This document shows, piece by piece, positions 23,166 to 30,093 of a stretch of DNA of 64,000 nt. The DNA is from Algoriphagus formosus. GTDB taxonomy: Bacteria; Bacteroidota; Bacteroidia; Cytophagales; Cyclobacteriaceae. The notes beneath the pieces were generated by a model. That model saw nothing but the letters and a program-made list of their open reading frames with translations. It was not told where the DNA came from and searched no databases. Each line of letters begins with the position of its first letter. Position 1 is the first letter of the stretch. The position numbers and the translations under genes were made by a program. The stretch is from contig NZ_NIUC01000001.1 of the NCBI RefSeq assembly GCF_002807035.1, positions 682,001 to 746,000 on the forward strand, read 5' to 3'.

Positions 23166-24060
23166 AATTGATCCACTTGAGAATTTGCTCAAAATCATCT
23201 GGGTGAAACCACTGATAATCAGATTCTTTTCGAAACCAGGTCAGCTGTCTTTTGGCGTAGCGTCTTGAATTACGCTTAAGTAACCGGATAGCTTCTTCCC
23301 GATCGTACTTTCCTTCCAGGTATCTGAATATTTCTTGATAGCCTACAGTTTGAAGAGCATTCAAATGACGCTGTTCGAAAAACTGCTCCGCCTCCTCAAA
23401 AAGTCCATTGGCGATCATTTGATCCATTCGCTGATCGATCCGTTGATAGAGTTCTTCTCGATCTCGCTCAAGTGCAATTTTTAAAATTCTAAAGGGTCTT
23501 TCCACTTTTTTTCTTTTCCTGAAAGCGCTAAAAGGTTTTCCTGTACCCCGAATCACCTCCAATGCGCGCATCAATCGCTGTGGATTTTGAGTATCCACTT
23601 GGCTGAAGTATTCTGGATCCGCTTTCTTGAGTTCTTGTTGCAGAAATTCCAGTCCATTTTCTTGGTAGTCACGAATTACCTCCTTTCGGAAAGTATCCGG
23701 AATATCCGGCATATCATCTAAGCCATCGGTGATAGCTTTTGCAAAAAGCCCCGAACCTCCAGTCATGATGACTACTGATTTCTCCAAAAACAGATCCTCT
23801 AAAATTCGCAGGGCATCGCTTTCGAACTTTTTGACATCATAGTCTTCTGAGATTGAAACAGAATCGATTAAATGGTGTTTTACCTCCGCTAATTCAAGGG
23901 AAGTAGGTTTCGCTGTTCCAATGGATAGTTCTCTGTAAAACTGTCTGCTGTCGCAGGATATGATTTCTGTATTAAAATTTTTGGCTAGTTTTAGACACAA
24001 ATCTGTTTTGCCCACAGCAGTAGGACCAACTATCAAAATCAGGGTCGGATTTTCGGACAA
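23143..24060 (-). CDS. miaA: tRNA dimethylallyltransferase
   Basis: Adds a dimethylallyl group to adenosine 37 of tRNAs that read codons starting with U. The 305-residue protein has the P-loop GPTAVGKTDLC, the substrate motif SCDSRQFYRELSIGTAKP, TGGSGLFAKAI, and NPQRLMRALEVI. The C-terminal tRNA-contact region RYAKRQLTWFR is intact. The ATG at 24058-24060 is standard. A TAAGTTTG (-7-like) lies at 24094-24101 on the minus strand. The gene is divergent from the phosphorelay operon and convergent with the small membrane protein. Confidence 0.96.
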   Translation of the reverse strand: MSENPTLILIVGPTAVGKTDLCLKLAKNFNTEIISCDSRQFYRELSIGTAKPTSLELAEVKHHLIDSVSISEDYDVKKFESDALRILEDLFLEKSVVIMTGGSGLFAKAITDGLDDMPDIPDTFRKEVIRDYQENGLEFLQQELKKADPEYFSQVDTQNPQRLMRALEVIRGTGKPFSAFRKRKKVERPFRILKIALERDREELYQRIDQRMDQMIANGLFEEAEQFFEQRHLNALQTVGYQEIFRYLEGKYDREEAIRLLKRNSRRYAKRQLTWFRKESDYQWFHPDDFEQILKWINFKLAESH

Positions 24061-24105
24061 TGGATCAGGAATTTTGATTTACTTTCAAAAGTCCAAACTT
24101 ATAGA

Positions 24106-24861
24106 ATGAAAAGCAAAAGCATACTAATCGTAGAGGATAACGATCTGAACCGGAAGTTTTTCGAAAATCTGATCGGTCAAATCTGGGAGTTTGAAAGTGC
24201 TCTCAACGGACGTGAAGCCATCGAAAAATTAGAAAAAAGGGATTTTGATTTGATCCTGATGGATATCCAGATGCCAGAAATCGATGGTATCACAGCCCTA
24301 AAAAGAATTCGAGAAAAAAACCTGAGTCTCAGTCCTGTCATTGCGGTAACAGCTTTTGCGGATGAAAGTGAACGGGATTCCTTTTTGAGTCAAGGCTTTG
24401 ATGGCTTTATTACCAAGCCCATTCGTCCAAAAGAATTCATCCTGCAAATCCAAAAAACCATCAACGGGGAAAAGCCAAAGGTATCCAAAGCCAAAAGCCC
24501 TCTGGATGTAGATGACTTGATATTGGACAAGAAAATATTCAATCAACTTAGTAAATACAATAAACCGGAAACTATACAACAAATCTACCGTGACTTCATG
24601 GAGGAAGCTGATCAACTCCTTCCCGCTATAAATAGTGATTTTGCAGATGGGCTATACGAAGAAGTCAGCAAACACTGCCACATCATCAAGGGAAATGCCG
24701 GCACACTCGGAATCAATCGAGTGTATATTGCTGCCGCAAAAGCGGAAAAAGAAAGCCGACAAAATCAAATTTCCTCCCTTGATAAATCATTGGCTGAAAT
24801 GGAGAAAGAAATCATCAGATTTAGGAAATATTTATCAGAAGAAACTATTTTTAACTCATGA
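24106..24861 (+). CDS. Response regulator with C-terminal Hpt domain
   Basis: A 251-residue phosphorelay protein. An N-terminal receiver domain (SILIVEDNDLNRK; phospho-accepting Asp in LILMDIQMPEIDG; conserved Lys in ITKPIRP) is followed by a histidine phosphotransfer domain whose His lies in HCHIIKGNAGTLG. It has no output domain, so it probably shuttles phosphate between kinases and another regulator. The next gene, a lone receiver, overlaps it by 4 bp (ATGA) and is the obvious partner. A hybrid kinase in the same window (53193-56105) could feed it, though it is not linked. Confidence 0.9.
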   Translation: MKSKSILIVEDNDLNRKFFENLIGQIWEFESALNGREAIEKLEKRDFDLILMDIQMPEIDGITALKRIREKNLSLSPVIAVTAFADESERDSFLSQGFDGFITKPIRPKEFILQIQKTINGEKPKVSKAKSPLDVDDLILDKKIFNQLSKYNKPETIQQIYRDFMEEADQLLPAINSDFADGLYEEVSKHCHIIKGNAGTLGINRVYIAAAKAEKESRQNQISSLDKSLAEMEKEIIRFRKYLSEETIFNS

Positions 24862-25235
24862 GCGAAACAAAAAGAATATTAGTCGGTGAAGACAGTTCAA
24901 TTATCATCAATCTAACCAAAAGTGTACTCGCATTCGAAAACTACGAAATGACTGCTGCCAAAAATGGCAAACAGGTTTTGGAAAAGTTTGAGAAAGAAGA
25001 CTTTGATTTGATCCTAATGGATATCAGCATGCCTGTCTTGGATGGAATTGCTTGTACCAAGGAAATCCGTCAGATGGCCGACGAAAAAAAAGCAAAAGTA
25101 CCCATCATTGCCATCAGCGGCAATATCCATAACATGACCCACGATGAATTCCGAAAGGCCGGCTTTGACGATTTTCTTCAGAAGCCTCTTGATTATGACC
25201 GCCTTTTGGCTACCGTCAAAAAATTCCTGAGTTAA
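24858..25235 (+). CDS. Single-domain response regulator
   Basis: A 125-residue CheY-like receiver. It has the acidic start KRILVGEDSSIIINL (one acidic residue followed by Asp rather than the usual pair), the phosphorylated Asp in LILMDISMPVLDG and the Lys in LQKPLDYDRL. There is no output domain. It overlaps the REC-Hpt gene by 4 bp, and the next gene begins directly after its stop codon. It is likely the partner of the upstream Hpt domain. Confidence 0.9.
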   Translation: MSETKRILVGEDSSIIINLTKSVLAFENYEMTAAKNGKQVLEKFEKEDFDLILMDISMPVLDGIACTKEIRQMADEKKAKVPIIAISGNIHNMTHDEFRKAGFDDFLQKPLDYDRLLATVKKFLS

Positions 25236-25514
25236 ATGGCAATCAAGTACACAAGACATTTTTTGGACAAACTTGAAAACTTATTCGCCTCCTCTGAGTA
25301 TATTCTACGATACGAGAAGGGAAGTTTCAAGTCAGGATATTGCATCTTGAAAGACACCAAAATTGTGATTGTGAACAAATACTTTCCCCTGGAAGGTAAA
25401 ATCAATGCATTGGTAGACATCCTTGGCGAATTGCAGTTTAACCCTCAAGATTTTAAGGAAAAATCTGTTCAGGACTTCCTAAAGGAACTACAACAAACCC
25501 AACTGAAATTTTGA
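25236..25514 (+). CDS. Small conserved-type hypothetical protein
   Basis: A 92-residue soluble protein with no recognised domain. It begins with ATG immediately after the receiver gene's stop and ends overlapping the MBL-fold gene (TTGA). Pattern: basic N-terminus MAIKYTRHFLDKLENLF, central beta strands (KIVIVNKYFPLEGKI) and a C-terminal helix. Its position inside a gap-free operon supports it being real. Function unknown. Confidence 0.7.
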   Translation: MAIKYTRHFLDKLENLFASSEYILRYEKGSFKSGYCILKDTKIVIVNKYFPLEGKINALVDILGELQFNPQDFKEKSVQDFLKELQQTQLKF

Positions 25515-26275
25515 ATATTCGATTTTTAGGTACCGGTACCTCACAGGGAGTTCCAGTCATAGGCTGTGACTGCGTGGTCTGCCGGTCGGTAGATTTCAGA
25601 GATAAACGATTTCGATGCTCTGTTCACATTGAGACAGAAGGCAAAAGCTTGGTAATTGACACGGGACCCGATTTTCGGATGCAGATGCTTCGAGCCGATA
25701 TTCACCAACTTGATGCAGTCATCTATACCCACGAGCACAAGGATCACACCGCTGGACTAGACGATATCCGTCCCTTTAATTTTCGCCAGAAGAAAGACAT
25801 GCCTGTCTATGGTCGAAGCCAAGTACTCAATCAGATTCGACAGGAGTATTCCTATGTTTTTTCGGAGAAAAAATACCCTGGAATCCCTCAGGTTTTGCCC
25901 ATTGAAATTGACGAAGAGCCATTTGAAGTGGAAGGGATTACCATCAATCCTATTCCCGTGATGCATCATAAATTACCGGTTTTGGGTTTCCGAGTGGGTG
26001 ACTTCACCTACATTACCGATGCTAACTACATCTCTGAAGAATCCAAAGAAAAAATCAAAGGATCAAAAATCTTGGTCTTAAACGCTCTTCAAAAAACTCC
26101 CCACCTTTCGCACTTCACCCTAGAGGAAGCCATCGAAATGGCACAAATGCTGGGAGCTGAGCAAACTTATTTCACTCATATTTCCCACAAGTTGGGACTT
26201 CATCGGGAGGTAGAAAGTGAGCTCTCTGAGGGCATTCATCTAGCTTATGATGGTTTGATGCTATCTTTGCCTTGA
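25511..26275 (+). CDS. MBL-fold metallo-hydrolase (PhnP-like)
   Basis: A 254-residue metallo-beta-lactamase-fold phosphodiesterase-type enzyme. GTGTSQGVPVIGCDCVVC at the start carries the cysteine pair seen in PhnP-like proteins. The metal site YTHEHKDHTAGLDD supplies HxHxDH, and later histidines lie in VMHHKLPVLGF and YFTHISHKLG. The start is a TTG overlapping the preceding TGA (TTGA); no ATG lies at the family start. The substrate is unknown, probably a cyclic or linear phosphodiester. It is coupled on both sides by overlapping codons. Confidence 0.88.
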   Translation: MNIRFLGTGTSQGVPVIGCDCVVCRSVDFRDKRFRCSVHIETEGKSLVIDTGPDFRMQMLRADIHQLDAVIYTHEHKDHTAGLDDIRPFNFRQKKDMPVYGRSQVLNQIRQEYSYVFSEKKYPGIPQVLPIEIDEEPFEVEGITINPIPVMHHKLPVLGFRVGDFTYITDANYISEESKEKIKGSKILVLNALQKTPHLSHFTLEEAIEMAQMLGAEQTYFTHISHKLGLHREVESELSEGIHLAYDGLMLSLP

Positions 26276-27861
26276 TGCATTTAAATTATCATTTTCTTCG
26301 CTTCCTTTGCCCTCGGCTTCAGGAAACAATGCAAGGTTTTGTGGCAGTAGCCTGCTTTTCGCAAAACAAAGATGAGCTTGTCATCGAATGGAAAAAAGAA
26401 GAGGAGACGCGGTTTTTGCGTGCACACTTACTCCCTCCGCAGATTTACTATTCTTTCCCCGAAAACTTTCAGCGGGCCAAACGAAATTCCATTGATCTTT
26501 TCCCTGAACTGATTGGTGAAAAAATAAAGTCCTGTCAGGTTTTGAGTTTTGAAAGAGCATTCTATTTCGAAATGGAATCAGGCATGGTATTGCTTCTCAA
26601 ACTCCATGGTAACCGAAGCAATATTCTGCTCTACGAACCCAATCAGGAATTTCCAACCCGAGTATTCCGAAATGCGCTTTTGGAAGATAAATCCTTGAAT
26701 TGGAGAGAGCTAGAGAAATCCCTAGATCTTAGTCAAGCCCAATTTGAAGCGCTCCAAGGCAATGCTTCTAAGTTTCTCCCCACCTTGGGCAAAATCCCCA
26801 GAGCATTTCTGCTCAAACAGGCTTATCCTGAGGCAAGTTTGGAGGAAAAGTGGAGTCAAATGCAAGAAATGATTGACATGCTAGACAGTCCGCTTTTCAC
26901 TTTGGTTCAAGAGGATGAGGATGTCCATCTTACCCTCCTTCCCAGCGAAAATGCGATCGGTCAGTATTCTGACCCTTTGGAAGCTTTAAATGCCCTTTTT
27001 CACAAGGCTTTGGTGATTGGGGCTTTGGAAAAAGAAAAGAAGCAGCTAGCCAAAAATTATGCTGATCAAATCAAGCGAACGGAAAATTTCATCCAAAAAG
27101 CCAAGGCTAAATTGGAAGAACTCCAAAAGTCACCTCCACCTGCACAGATTGCAGACGTAATCATGGCTAATCTTCATGAATTTTCTGATGGAGTACTGAG
27201 TAAAAATCTTTTCAACTTTTATACACAGGACGAAATCAAAATTACCCTCAAACAAAACCAGAAACCTCAAGAATTAGCGGCTACCCTTTATCGAAAAAGT
27301 AAAAACCGAGAGATCGAATGGAAGCAATTGGAGGAGGCGATTGACTCCAAAGAGAAAAGGCTATCGGAATTGCGACACTTGGCAGAGCAGGTGGAGCTGA
27401 TGGAAGGATTTCGGGACCTGAAAGAGTTTAAAAAGAATCATAAATCTGAAATCAAAGACGCTAAAAATCAAGAAAGTCTGCCTTTCAGACAATTCAATAT
27501 TTTTGGATTGGAAGTTTGGGTTGGAAAATCATCCAAGGATAATGATGAGATGCTACGCAGGTTTGTACATAAAAATGATATTTGGCTACATGCAAGGCAG
27601 GCTCCAGGGTCGCATACCATCATCCGAAATCCAGCAGGAAACAAGATAGCAAATGCCGTTTTGGAGCGTGCTGCATCGCTGGCAGCTTACTATTCTAAAT
27701 TAAAGAATGAAAGTCTCGCTCCTGTGATCTACACGGAAGCCAAATATGTGAGAAAGATCAAAGGCTCTGCTCCAGGTTCGGTCATGGTGGACCGAGAAAA
27801 AACCCTTTTGGTGAAGCCTGAGGGCCCAAATCAAGAAATTTCGGGGGATATCAAGGACTGA
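26275..27861 (+). CDS. NFACT-family RNA-binding protein (RqcH/Rqc2-like)
   Basis: A 528-residue relative of RqcH/Rqc2, the ribosome quality-control factor that binds obstructed 50S subunits and tRNA. It has an NFACT-N domain (LQETMQGFVAVACFSQ, NILLYEPNQEFPTR), then long coiled coils (about 255-290 and 335-375). The NFACT-R domain follows, with the hallmark NDIWLHARQAPGSHTIIR and YTEAKYVRKIKGSAPGSV. The ATG at 26275 overlaps the upstream TGA by one base (TGATG). It ends convergently, overlapping the next gene by 11 bp. Whether it makes alanine tails is not determinable here. Confidence 0.88.
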   Translation: MHLNYHFLRFLCPRLQETMQGFVAVACFSQNKDELVIEWKKEEETRFLRAHLLPPQIYYSFPENFQRAKRNSIDLFPELIGEKIKSCQVLSFERAFYFEMESGMVLLLKLHGNRSNILLYEPNQEFPTRVFRNALLEDKSLNWRELEKSLDLSQAQFEALQGNASKFLPTLGKIPRAFLLKQAYPEASLEEKWSQMQEMIDMLDSPLFTLVQEDEDVHLTLLPSENAIGQYSDPLEALNALFHKALVIGALEKEKKQLAKNYADQIKRTENFIQKAKAKLEELQKSPPPAQIADVIMANLHEFSDGVLSKNLFNFYTQDEIKITLKQNQKPQELAATLYRKSKNREIEWKQLEEAIDSKEKRLSELRHLAEQVELMEGFRDLKEFKKNHKSEIKDAKNQESLPFRQFNIFGLEVWVGKSSKDNDEMLRRFVHKNDIWLHARQAPGSHTIIRNPAGNKIANAVLERAASLAAYYSKLKNESLAPVIYTEAKYVRKIKGSAPGSVMVDREKTLLVKPEGPNQEISGDIKD

Positions 27862-28222
27862 TTCGCGGAGGATCAGGAGCTCGAAGAGAAATTTTATTGA
27901 AGCCATTGACAAGGACTACTGTGCCAACTATCCCTGTAGCCCCACCCACATACAAAAGAGCTTTGCCTGCATCTGGATTACTGCCTAAAAGCTGACCTCC
28001 GATGATAGTTACCGTGTACCCAATGGTTGCAATAAAAATCCCTGTCTTTAACTGCTTTTTGGAATTATGTAGATTGAGTTGGACCTCGTATAACTCCTGA
28101 TCCATCTGGACAATAGATCTTCTCAAGGAGTCCAAATTGGCCTGTTGGGAGCTACTTTGAGCCCAGGAATTTGACATGGACAATATGCCCAAAAAAGTCA
28201 CTGCAATAAAAAACCGACTCAT
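27851..28222 (-). CDS. Hypothetical secreted/membrane protein
   Basis: A 123-residue protein with a signal peptide (SRFFIAVTFLGILSMSNSWAQ) and a short coiled-coil (SLRRSIVQMDQELYEVQLNL). Two hydrophobic segments follow (GIFIATIGYTVTIIGG, ALLYVGGATGIVGTVVLV), then a proline-rich C-terminus. No family was recognised. It is one base downstream of the LytTR regulator gene, so likely the last gene of that operon. Its 3' end overlaps the convergent NFACT gene. Confidence 0.65.
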   Translation of the reverse strand: MSRFFIAVTFLGILSMSNSWAQSSSQQANLDSLRRSIVQMDQELYEVQLNLHNSKKQLKTGIFIATIGYTVTIIGGQLLGSNPDAGKALLYVGGATGIVGTVVLVNGFNKISLRAPDPPRISP

Positions 28223-28223
28223 A

Positions 28224-28997
28224 CTATTGATTAATCCAGCTTTTGAATTCGTTTACACGCTCTCTTGCCACTACCAAGGCATCTTCTGATTTGGCGTTCA
28301 TGGCAAGGGCTAATCGTCCGTTAAGATAAGGCTTGATTTCGACCAAACCATCTAAATGAATAATCATTGAACGGTTAATTCTATAAAACTTTAACGGATC
28401 TAGCAAGTCGGACTCCAATTCACTCAGGGAATGATCGATTACATATCTCACTGAAGAACCTATTTCTACCAAGTAGGTCAAGCCTTCTTCTGCATAGAAA
28501 TAAGCCACATTTTCAACCGGAATAAAGACAAATTTATTGCCCAGTTTAGTTAAAAACCTCTTCTTATAACTTTTTGATGTATAATGTTTTACGATGTTAT
28601 TAATAAAGCTCTGATCCAGCGATGGAGTTTCAGAATTTGGATTGAATTTCTGAGCCTTCTGAAGAGCTTTCACCAACCTCTGTTCATCTATTGGCTTAAG
28701 TACATAATCGAGGCAATTATGGTCAAAAGACTGAAGTGCGTATTCATCATAAGCTGTTATGAAAATTACGGGAATTTTCAAATCAGCCATCCCGGCAAAG
28801 GCCTTAAAACTCAAGCCATCTGCCAAATGTATGTCGCACAGGATCAAATCGTAATTGGAGATATTTTCCAATTTGGACCTAAACTCGCGGACACTTTGAA
28901 CAGAATCGATGACTTTCCAATCAGAAAAATTTTGAGAAACGATGGATTTGATTCGCTTCTGGGCTAAGGGTTCATCTTCGACTAACAGTATTCTCAT
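28224..28997 (-). CDS. LytTR-family response regulator
   Basis: A 257-residue transcription regulator. An N-terminal receiver (LLVEDEPLAQKRI; Asp in LILCDIHLADGLS; Lys in VLKPIDEQRLV) is followed by a LytTR DNA-binding domain from about 150 (KFVFIPVENVAYFYAEEGLTY, FYRINRSMIIHLDG, LVVARERVNEFKSWI). It overlaps the sensor kinase gene upstream by 26 bp, so the pair is co-translated. The target genes are unknown; the adjacent membrane protein is one candidate. Confidence 0.93.
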   Translation of the reverse strand: MRILLVEDEPLAQKRIKSIVSQNFSDWKVIDSVQSVREFRSKLENISNYDLILCDIHLADGLSFKAFAGMADLKIPVIFITAYDEYALQSFDHNCLDYVLKPIDEQRLVKALQKAQKFNPNSETPSLDQSFINNIVKHYTSKSYKKRFLTKLGNKFVFIPVENVAYFYAEEGLTYLVEIGSSVRYVIDHSLSELESDLLDPLKFYRINRSMIIHLDGLVEIKPYLNGRLALAMNAKSEDALVVARERVNEFKSWINQ

Positions 28998-30000
28998 AGC
29001 TTCCTATCAAAGGGAGTTTAACTTCAAAAATCTTTTCCCCATCAAGAATCTCGATGGAATGATCTAAAAACCTATATCTTTCAGAAATGTTTTGAAGACC
29101 TATTCCGGTAGATTCTTCTACCGCCATTTTTGGCTGCTTGGGATTACTCACTATAAGATAGTCACCCTTGGTATATATTTCAACCTGTAGCGGCTCTGTT
29201 TCTGTAAAGTAATTGTGCTTGACAGCATTCTCTACCAGTAATTGAAGTACTGCAGGTGGAATAAGTTTCGATTTACTTTCCTCTTCAATTTCCACTTTAA
29301 AGGAAAGCGATTGATCAAATCGAATAGAAAGCAAATCCATGTAATCATATAAAAATTTAAGCTCTTCTTTCAAGGTGATGAGTTCATTCACCTTATTATT
29401 GAGCATGTAGCGATAGATAGAACTTAGCTTTTGTAAGTAGCTATCAGCCACTTGAATGTTTTCATGAATCAGCACTGACAAAGCGCTGAGATTATTAAAG
29501 AAAAAGTGGGGGTTAAGTTGTGTATTGAGTGATTCCAATCTCGCCTCAGCACTCAAAAGCTTAAGCTTTTCAGCCTCTAGATTTTTCTCACTGAATTTTT
29601 TATTGAAATAATAGATCGCATTGACACAGTTGAGGAAGAGATTTACTCTGAAGAGAAATCCCAGGGTCAAGAGGAAGTTTTGTTTGGTCAGGTCAAAAGG
29701 ACCTCCAAATATTAATCCGGTTGATTTTACAGAAATCAGAGCTAGTCCGGAGATCAAAACGAAGCTTGACAAAAACTGAACTGCTAAAGGATGGACTTTT
29801 TTGAAAAGTGGAAGGGTATTTTTTTCGATTAAGTAATTCGCAAACCAAACGAGGTAAGACAGAATGATGATTAAGGGAAAAAGTTGATTTTTAGGAAGAG
29901 CAGCCTGGAATAATCTATCCCCGTCCAATATGAGAATATTGAAAAAGGAATACAATCCCAAAAGTCCCGGATAAATGAATTTATATCTATGGCTAAACAT
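28972..30000 (-). CDS. LytS-type sensor histidine kinase
   Basis: A 342-residue membrane kinase of the His_kinase/HATPase_c type that partners LytTR regulators. Four hydrophobic segments (for example FIYPGLLGLYSFFNILIL, FPLIIILSYLVWFANYL) precede the phospho-acceptor motif LNTQLNPHFFFNNLSAL. The ATPase region contains AVKHNYF and GIGLQNISERYRFL. The ATG at 29998-30000 is chosen because the longer reading frame begins with a TTG inside the terminator hairpin at 30041-30071. It overlaps the regulator by 26 bp. Confidence 0.9.
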   Translation of the reverse strand: MFSHRYKFIYPGLLGLYSFFNILILDGDRLFQAALPKNQLFPLIIILSYLVWFANYLIEKNTLPLFKKVHPLAVQFLSSFVLISGLALISVKSTGLIFGGPFDLTKQNFLLTLGFLFRVNLFLNCVNAIYYFNKKFSEKNLEAEKLKLLSAEARLESLNTQLNPHFFFNNLSALSVLIHENIQVADSYLQKLSSIYRYMLNNKVNELITLKEELKFLYDYMDLLSIRFDQSLSFKVEIEEESKSKLIPPAVLQLLVENAVKHNYFTETEPLQVEIYTKGDYLIVSNPKQPKMAVEESTGIGLQNISERYRFLDHSIEILDGEKIFEVKLPLIGSYENTVSRR

Positions 30001-30036
30001 GCCCGCTGATTTCTTCCCCTGATAAGATAAATGAAT

Positions 30037-30074
30037 GAAAAGCAAGGGTGGGGCAATGCCCTACCCCTGCTATA
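30037..30074 (-). terminator. Hairpin terminator after the fasciclin gene
   Basis: On the minus strand, AGCAGGGGTAGGGC, loop ATT, GCCCCACCCTTGCT forms a stem of about 14 bp with two imperfect pairs, followed by TTTT. It lies just past the fasciclin stop at 30094 and isolates it from the LytS gene. Confidence 0.6.
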
Positions 30075-30093
30075 TGGTGGTTAAATAATTCTC

